Source: Bagarius yarrelli
Taxonomy: Eukaryota > Chordata > Actinopteri > Siluriformes > Sisoridae
Direction: 5' to 3'
NCBI GenBank assembly: GCA_005784505.1
Contig: VCAZ01000035.1
Span: forward strand, 3,011,001 to 3,075,000
DNA: 64,000 nt
Below the pieces are notes generated by a model. That model was not told the DNA's origin. It made no database searches and saw only the letters and a program-made list of their open reading frames with translations. Every line of letters begins with the position of its first letter. Positions within the stretch are counted from its first letter, which is position 1. The translations under genes and the position numbers were made by a program. This document shows, piece after piece, positions 57,481 to 64,000 of this stretch.

Positions 57481-57722
57481 ATCTTCAGTTGGAAGCACAC
57501 AGTTGGCTAGAAGGTTATAGCAATACTTTATTCCTTCATGGCAATGCTCCTGTGCACCAAGCCCCTAAACTCCACGACGATATGGTGTGTTATGTTTGAT
57601 GTGGAAGAACTTGTCCTGCACAAAGCCCTGACTTTTGCTCAACTCCCCCGAACATCTTTTGGGTTAACTGGACCACTGACTGCACCCCAGACCTCCTCAT
57701 TGAAATATCAGAGCCTGAACTC
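57480..57722 (+). mobile_element. Tc1-like transposase remnant
   Basis: Reads FLHGNAPVHQAPKLHDD-like sequence after one frame change, then ALTFAQLPRTSFGLTG. This matches the order of other Tc1-like fragments here. Catalytic residues cannot be traced. Confidence 0.5.
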
Positions 57723-58319
57723 ATTAGTCTGCCCAAAATCTAGTAAAAGGCTTTAACAGAAGAGTAGACATTATTATCAGAGTACCTGAATTAACACAAT
57801 CGTAATCATCTGATGTCATCAGTGTGTGCCGCCTCATCCATTTTTTAATCTTTTCCTCCTAAACCAAAATGTAATATTATAAATGTAATTATTAAATAAA
57901 AAACATGAAATGCTTAAATGACACCTGTAATAAATTACGTGTGAGATTAAATCTGGAATAATTTTGCAAAATAAGAAGGAAGTAAATTCGTCTTTCTAGA
58001 AAGAAAATATAATGTTAAGATAATGTAAATATAATAATATGTTTTTTTATTGTTTCATTTTAGTTGTAACAACACCAACACCTCAATTTACTCTTTTTTT
58101 AGATTTCTGTCTATATGACAGAGTTATGGCTGCCATATAAAGCTGGGAATTGGCTCAAAAAACATTCAGGGAGGTTTTTCTTCAAGAGCACTGACTCACT
58201 GACCCTGTGCTGATTTTGTTTATTCTATGATTAAGGATTTAATCCAGATAAAATCCACATAAGCTTAATCGCTCAACTCATTTTTCACAGCTCATAAAAA
58301 TAAATAACTAATAGAGCAA

Positions 58320-59110
58320 AGCGACATCCTTGACCATCGGCAACATGACGAGCCTGGTTAATCCTTCCATCGTCTACCATCTTGTCACTCTCTATCTGGC
58401 AAATGTTTTCACAATGTCTTTGTCACCTCAGTCTGTTATAAAAGAGCCTAAAAGGGATTCCACGGATGCCGAACCTGAGCCATGTCAAAACGGAAGCTTC
58501 CCATTGCTTTGATGAAGCGAAGCTATGTCCGTTCCCGAAGGAATGTTTCTCTAGCCATGTTTATCGTAAGGCCCAGATGGTGCTGGTGTCCAGTCTGGAG
58601 TTAAGCTCTGGGTCAACCTGGATGCCAGGGCCTTAAAAAATGTCAGTAAAACTAATGGCCCCTTAATGGGACCACCAAAGGCGGTTGTTGCCATGTAAAC
58701 TTGCCCTCCACTTCCCCTTTTTTTCTTAACGCCAAAAAAACTTGACCTATCCCAACAATGGACTGGTGAAAGAGTTTAAAAAGCATGGCGTCAACAAGAA
58801 TTCACACCTCTCCAAGCGGGCTCTCGTGTTTACTGCGTCTTTAAGCTTTTACCAATTACAATTTACACCTTACCACAAACATCTTTGGTACTTTCCCCAA
58901 TTTCATGGCCCTTTGTTGTCTCCCAATTTCATGGTGTATATTGCTATTCATCACGTGAAAGGGCTTAAACTTGGCTTCTCCAGGCCATCGTTTTGGGAAT
59001 GTAGCAGACAGTGTGGTCGTTCAGCCGTTTCACCCCAGGGTGAAGCATTTATACCCAAGACATCTGTGCGACTTCAGAGTCACCTTGTCATTCCTCAACT
59101 CAAATGACCT
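58320..59110. promoter_or_regulatory. Candidate regulatory patch
   Basis: Non-repetitive, moderate GC, with a 121-codon frame (58742-59107) lacking domains. The unusual evenness of composition against the AT-rich flanks is the only reason to flag it. Confidence 0.2.
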
Positions 59111-59392
59111 AATGGTTATTCCATGACCACTTAAAGGGGGCATGAAAGATGGCTATGCTCTCTTTTAGACATCGACTTACAAGATGATGCTTAGATTGGA
59201 AATTCAATTGGTAATTTATGACCATAAAATATTTGTTTTATTTTATAGTCATAGCATAAATGTATAATATGACCATAAAATAAACACCGATTGTGTCTTA
59301 ACCTTTCCTTTATACTTTTTAAATTCTGATTCTGAGCGATTAGAAGATGTTGTTTCAATGGCAGCTCAGACAATATTTCCATCTGTACCTCA

Positions 59393-59803
59393 AGTTACAA
59401 ATACGTGAATAAGTAAGACTCGGGTTTCTAAATGGCCCAGTTTTTAACCTCAACGTGATCAAACCTAATAATAAGCAAGTTAAGGGTTAGGGGCCTTGCT
59501 CAGAGGCCCAGCAGGGGTAGACTGGTGGTGCTGGGTATTGAACCCATAATCTTCAGAGCAGCAGTCCAACACTTTTTACCACCGAGGTTCTACTTCTGCT
59601 ACCTTTCTGTTTTCTTTTTCTCTAACTATAGTTGTTATTTATAGTGCAATTTAAAAAAAAAAAAAACTTGATTAGTATAGAAACATTATTATTTTCCTAA
59701 AAATTTCTTTACACTTGAAACACAAACACCTCAAGTTACAAATAAGTGAATAAATAAGACTCGGGTTACTAAATGACCCAGTTTTTAACCTCAACCTGAT
59801 CAA
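59393..59803. repeat. Direct repeat pair of about 74 bp, 337 bp apart
   Basis: CTCAAGTTACAAATACGTGA at 59390 and CTCAAGTTACAAATAAGTGA at 59732, each followed by AAGACTCGGGTT and TAACCTCAAC(G/C)TGATCAAAC. The SINE at 59475 and AT-rich DNA lie between the two copies. Confidence 0.75.
59475..59597 (-). mobile_element. SINE family A, minus strand, partial
   Basis: GTTAGGGGCCTTGCTCAGAG, GGTGCTGGGTATTGAACCCA and CAGTCCAACACTTTTTACCA. The tail is missing. A nearby direct repeat links 59393-59466 and 59730-59803. Confidence 0.7.
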
Positions 59804-59974
59804 ACCTAATAATAAACATCTTAAAATCTGTTGCTATGTTTTGAAGAAACTTTGTATTTGTTAATATGATAAAAATGAGATGTGTGTACCATTTATGGAA
59901 GGAGTCTCCAGGATCAGTGCTCCAGTATGACCCCAGGAAACTTCTAAGAAACATACACATTGCAGTTTTATTAT

Positions 59975-60660
59975 AACTTCGTCTTCTGAGGAGGCTTAGG
60001 TCCTTCAACGTCTGCAACACCATAGAGCGGATGTTCTATGAGTCGGTGGTGTCAAGTAACTTGAAGGTGGCTGAGAGAATAAACTGAACAAACGAATCAG
60101 GAGGGTTGGCTCTGTGTCTGGCATAAAGCTGGACCCAGTTCACATTGTTGCTGAGAGAAGGATGCTATCAAAACTCCATTCAATCCTGAAAAAAACCCTT
60201 ATAATCCACTACACAGTGTACTGGATGCTCAGAATAGCACATTTAGCCAAAGACTGATCACTGCGCAGCACAAGTGCTGTACTGAGATTTTTTATGAGAT
60301 CTTTTATCCTTGTTGCAATCAAATTTTACAATTCCTCTTTAAGTGTTGGAACATCTTTATGTGCAATAATCGACATTAGTAAATATTGGCCTTTGTGCAC
60401 GTTACAATTTGTGCACGTTACAATTTCACCATGATTTTTCGTGCAATTATACATTAATACAAAATTTCACCAGTTTACAACCCAATTTTACAGTTTTTAC
60501 ACTATCATTTGTACAGTATCTGTATTTATTTATTCTATTTTACAATTTCTTTTTCTTTTTCTTTCTGTCTCTCTTCCACTTTTATTAGCGCAACTGTAGT
60601 AACATGGCAAAGCAGTTTCCCTCCAGGGTTAAAAAAAAGGTCTCGGAATCTTGAATCTTG
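59975..60660 (+). mobile_element. LINE (non-LTR retrotransposon) 3' end, decayed
   Basis: Reads FVFRGGL-like then RRLRSFNVCNT, MFYESVVSS, RRMLSKLHSILKK and ALRFFMRSF-like pieces in order, with breaks, then an AT-rich 3' UTR ending CCCTCCAGGG and GGAATCTTGAATCTTG. The doubled ATCTTG end is typical of fish LINEs of this type. Confidence 0.75.
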
Positions 60661-62260
60661 TCTTACTGGATTCAAGATGGAGGAAAAACCCAAACTCTTC
60701 TTGGAAATTTCTTTTAATATCTATGTTCATAATCTAACAATTCGCTCCTTTTTCCACTCTAAACCTAACAAAATCAATAACCTCTAAACGCCGCTGTATA
60801 AGAACCCTTGCATGGCTAGATCATTTGGCGAGTTGTTACCCCATCGCTTCCATAAAAAAAAAAAAAAACATTATGGGGTAAATCAGCCCCTGTTTTATAA
60901 AACTTGATCTTTTTTGTGAATGGGAATTCCCTTCAGTAGGAGAATAAGGGGGTAAAAACTTTTCCGGCCCCCTTAAGTTGTATCTAGAAGGCCTCTGTTT
61001 GAACACGGTGCGAGAGAAGAAGTGTTTATTTAACTTTCACCACTTCCTGTTACAGCTTCACATTAACCTAAGAGCAGGTTTAAGTTGAGGCTTTTTTGTA
61101 TACCACTGTACATTTCTTGCGTTGCTTCATAAATCATTTCAGGACTGTCATGAGGCATCAGGTTTCCTCTTTGGAAATGATGATAGCGCTACACTATAAA
61201 TTTGCTTCAGGAACAACAAAAAAAAAAAACCCCACCATTTCTCAATTCCAGAAACATCTGTATTCCGTTGTTTCAGTCTTTCTCCATTTTCATGAACACT
61301 CTGCGCCCTTCACAACAACCGCTCCCCTCACCCGAACCTCACCACGCTACCCTCAAGCTTTTCAAACAAGAGTGCTAAATGCACATTTTCACCATTTCCT
61401 TCCCCTCCACCGAATCTTCTGTCTTTGAGCGAGAGGCCTTAACGCTTTTAAACTAACCCTAACCCAAAGAGATCCATTTATTTTCATGTGGGACGCTCCC
61501 CCACCCAGTGCTGCTCATGCCTGAGCCCTGTGGGTTCCAGCAGCGGGGCTCTCTGTGTGACGCTATTTAAAGCCACATCTGCCGGCAGACTCCATTTGCA
61601 TTTCTGAACGCGTGCACCACAAGAGCTACACCCTCACAGCTTAGCATAGCAGAGCACCCATCTGTTAAGAAAATATAGACCCTCTGCAGCTCTCAATCTT
61701 GGGTTGAAAGAAAGAGTTGAGTTTTAAAGGAACCTCCTTTGAGTTGTTTCTACATTCTTCTTATTGATGCAGGGAGTCTTTTGTTCAGACAAATGCATCT
61801 GGAATCGGATCCTCTAGAACAATAGTGGTTGTTGTTTTGTTGTTTTTTGGTTTGTTTGTAACCTACGTGGCTTTATTGTCTTTTAATACACTGTAGATCT
61901 GTTATCCATTATCCAAAGGATTTCCGACTCTTCTGATTTTAGGAAATGTTAAATTTATACCGAAATATTACATTTCCCTTCATTTCAATTTTAAAAGATT
62001 AAACCTGGTATTACATTTCCATAATTCATTTCTGATCAGCATTAATAACAGTCCTGCTGTTCCTGTGACTGCATCTCAGTGGGCGTTCTCCTGGGCTTAA
62101 AGTGCACCACAATGCCATTATGTTATATCCTATGTTGCAAGCACAAATGGTGAATATGAAGCCATGTAAAGGTCAAATGAACGAAAGATGGATTTGTATG
62201 TGAAACCATCCTATTCCAGATTTAGTCTTATTTTCACTCCTATGACAACCTTCACACTTC
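60660..62260. other. Intergenic sequence, no gene recognised
   Basis: No recognised repeat except homopolymers (A run at 60854-60868). The 110-codon frame at 61096-61428 lacks domains. Confidence 0.35.
61430..61640. promoter_or_regulatory. Candidate conserved non-coding element
   Basis: GC-richer patch with GCTATTTAAAGCC (MEF2/TATA-like) at 61563-61575 and CTCCATTTGCATTTC (octamer) at 61589-61603. Enhancer or promoter status is inferred from motifs only. Confidence 0.25.
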
Positions 62261-62264
62261 TGGA

Positions 62265-62525
62265 ATGACTTCCCACAAAATATTGGAGTGAGTGAAATTG
62301 GTATTAGTGAGTAATGTTGAATGAGGTGCAGTCTGTGTTTTAGTTCATTCCAGAGCTGTTCAGTGGTGTAGAGTCAGGGTCAGGGCTCTGTGCAGAACAC
62401 TCGAGATCTTTACCAGAACACAGACAATGTCTTCATGGAGCTCGGGAGCTTTGTGCACAGGATCATTGTCATGCGGTGACAGTGTTAACATAAAGAAGAA
62501 CTGAAATGTTACATGATACCGAGAT
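62265..62525 (-). mobile_element. Tc1-like transposon remnant, minus strand
   Basis: TTCCAGAGCTGTTCAGTGG, AGAGTCAGGGTCAGGGCTC and AGCTTTGTGCACAGGATCAT; the reverse complement reads like the C-terminal transposase stretch found at 1400-1716 and 57480. Confidence 0.5.
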
Positions 62526-62557
62526 ATTTTGTGTGTACAAGTTCTCCTTCAACTGGA

Positions 62558-62722
62558 AAATGGTGGCTCAAGGTGCTTAAGGTGTTTGTCTGCTACCTGG
62601 AAGGTCGGGGATCGATTCCCAGCACCACCAATCTACCTAAGCCCCTAATCACTTAGTTGTATAGAAGAGGAAAATGTAAGTCACTCTGGATAAGGGAATC
62701 TGCAAAATGCTGTAAATGTAAA
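62558..62722 (+). mobile_element. tRNA-derived SINE, family A
   Basis: ATGGTGGCTCAAGGTGCTTA, GGGATCGATTCCCAGCACCA, AAGTCACTCTGGATAAGGGA and a TGCTGTAAATGTAAATG end. Confidence 0.82.
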
Positions 62723-62759
62723 TGTTTAGACATATAGTGTGTGTGTGTGTGTGTATATT

Positions 62760-64000
62760 AAATATAAACCTGTATATCTCCATACTGTGATTAAATAAAT
62801 TAATAATAAATAAATAACTTCATTACAATCTTTTTTTTTTTTTTTTTTAATTAAAATTTTTACTTATAAAAATTTCCATACATAAACCCCATATTGTCGC
62901 TCTCGTGCTAACGTTCACTCTCTGACACTATAAAATGTTATGGTCATCAAAATCTAAAGATCAGTAATGGTTTTACCATGTTAAAAAATCCCATCCACTT
63001 CCTGTGCCTCTTAGTTCAGCTACTGAAAAAAAAGAACTTCTTTCAATAAGGATGATGTCCAACCAACCGCATTACACAGCTGATAGTAAACTTCTGGGCC
63101 TCTTTCAATTCATAGCGCTGACCTTTTGGTGTACCACACTCCATCGCAGTTTATTTATTTGAACTAACTCTCGGCTATTCACAGGGATAACTGAGTTCAG
63201 TTTTCTTCTAGGGCTCCGAGGGTAAGATCACTCATTTTCACGGTGGTTGTGGCCCATTTTCAGTTTTCCCCGATTTTAAATGCTTGCATTTTGTGAATGC
63301 GTAATTACAGTGCATTGTGCGCTCTGACTATAGTATAGAAATTGCCTGTCTACTTGCATTAGAGTAATTTAATTGTGCGAGCATCTCGAGACGGCGTTCT
63401 TTTTAGATCGATTTGAAGTCCAGCGCAAAAAAAAAAAAAAAAAAATCTTGTGTTTTTCACAAAATGCTGGGGGAGCAAGAGGTTGTCACCGCTTGTTGTT
63501 GTTACATGATCGACCTCTGAATTAACGGCACAGCCAAAGAGAGCGTGGAGGATTTACGTGTTTAGAAACTCCCTCTCGTGAAAGCGCGTTTGTCTTGGGT
63601 GTTGTTCCTTCTATTCACTTTCTGATGAGTGCTTCATTTCTTTAAACATGTCTCAAAGTGAAGGGAGCTTTGTCTGAAGGTGCTGCGAATCATGCAGCAT
63701 AAAGCCCAGCACTGATACCCCTCTTAATTGGTATGGGTTTTTTTTAAGATGGACTTGCATGCAGGCTAGCAACAGGCAGGGTCTGCCAACGGGTGGCGCT
63801 CAGTCACAGTGGAACTTCGCTCTTAGCTCTAAGTTTTGGATGCTCACCCCCAGATACTGTGGGTCTGTTTTTGTTTTAGGGATATTTTGAAATTGTAATG
63901 TCTTTGTTGCAGAATAAAATAAAAAAACCGCACACGTAGGGCCATATTTAATTCTATCAAACACTAACATTGGTTTAAGAATGCGTACAGTGTAATATAG
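62760..64000. other. Intergenic sequence to the window end
   Basis: Two long homopolymers (T at 62830-62849, A at 63426-63444). 63180-63850 is less repetitive and moderate in GC. No exon can be recognised. Confidence 0.35.

Overview
The window is vertebrate nuclear DNA, almost certainly from a teleost fish. Spliced genes with GT-AG introns encode clear vertebrate proteins, and the background is AT-rich and full of fish-type tRNA-derived SINEs, hAT and Tc1-like transposon remnants, microsatellites and minisatellites. A catfish-like or other otophysan host is a guess from repeat style only.

Two protein-coding genes can be supported, both on the + strand. (1) The 3' end of NADSYN1 (glutamine-dependent NAD+ synthetase), positions 132-4031: six exons giving the last 217 residues; the 5' part lies outside the window. 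(2) A complete TPCN2 (two-pore channel 2, an endolysosomal cation channel), positions 8305-31389: 25 coding exons whose phases all agree, giving a 772-residue protein. The two genes are about 4.3 kb apart and head the same way. They have no evident functional link beyond synteny, apart from the known pharmacology in which an NAD-derived messenger (NAADP) acts on two-pore channels.

Layout: 1-4031 NADSYN1 3' exons, with two hAT MITEs and a Tc1-like remnant in its introns; 4032-8304 intergenic, transposon and SINE rich, ending in a GC-box-bearing presumptive TPCN2 promoter; 8305-31389 TPCN2, with large introns 1, 3, 8, 11, 18, 20 and 23 carrying a 134-bp tandem array, SINEs, LINE pieces, several hAT elements with readable 8-bp target duplications and a compound tetranucleotide minisatellite; 31390-64000 no recognisable coding gene. 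The last part begins with three unrelated tandem arrays in 4.4 kb (32955-37352) and continues as SINE-rich DNA mixed with GC-richer, repeat-poor patches that may be regulatory.

I looked for an unusual or new system and found none that the sequence supports. The most interesting material is mobile-element archaeology (nested SINEs, MITEs with intact target duplications), the satellite cluster 3' of TPCN2, and the retained gating residues of the fish TPC2. Repeat family names are from memory of consensus features, not from a database search.
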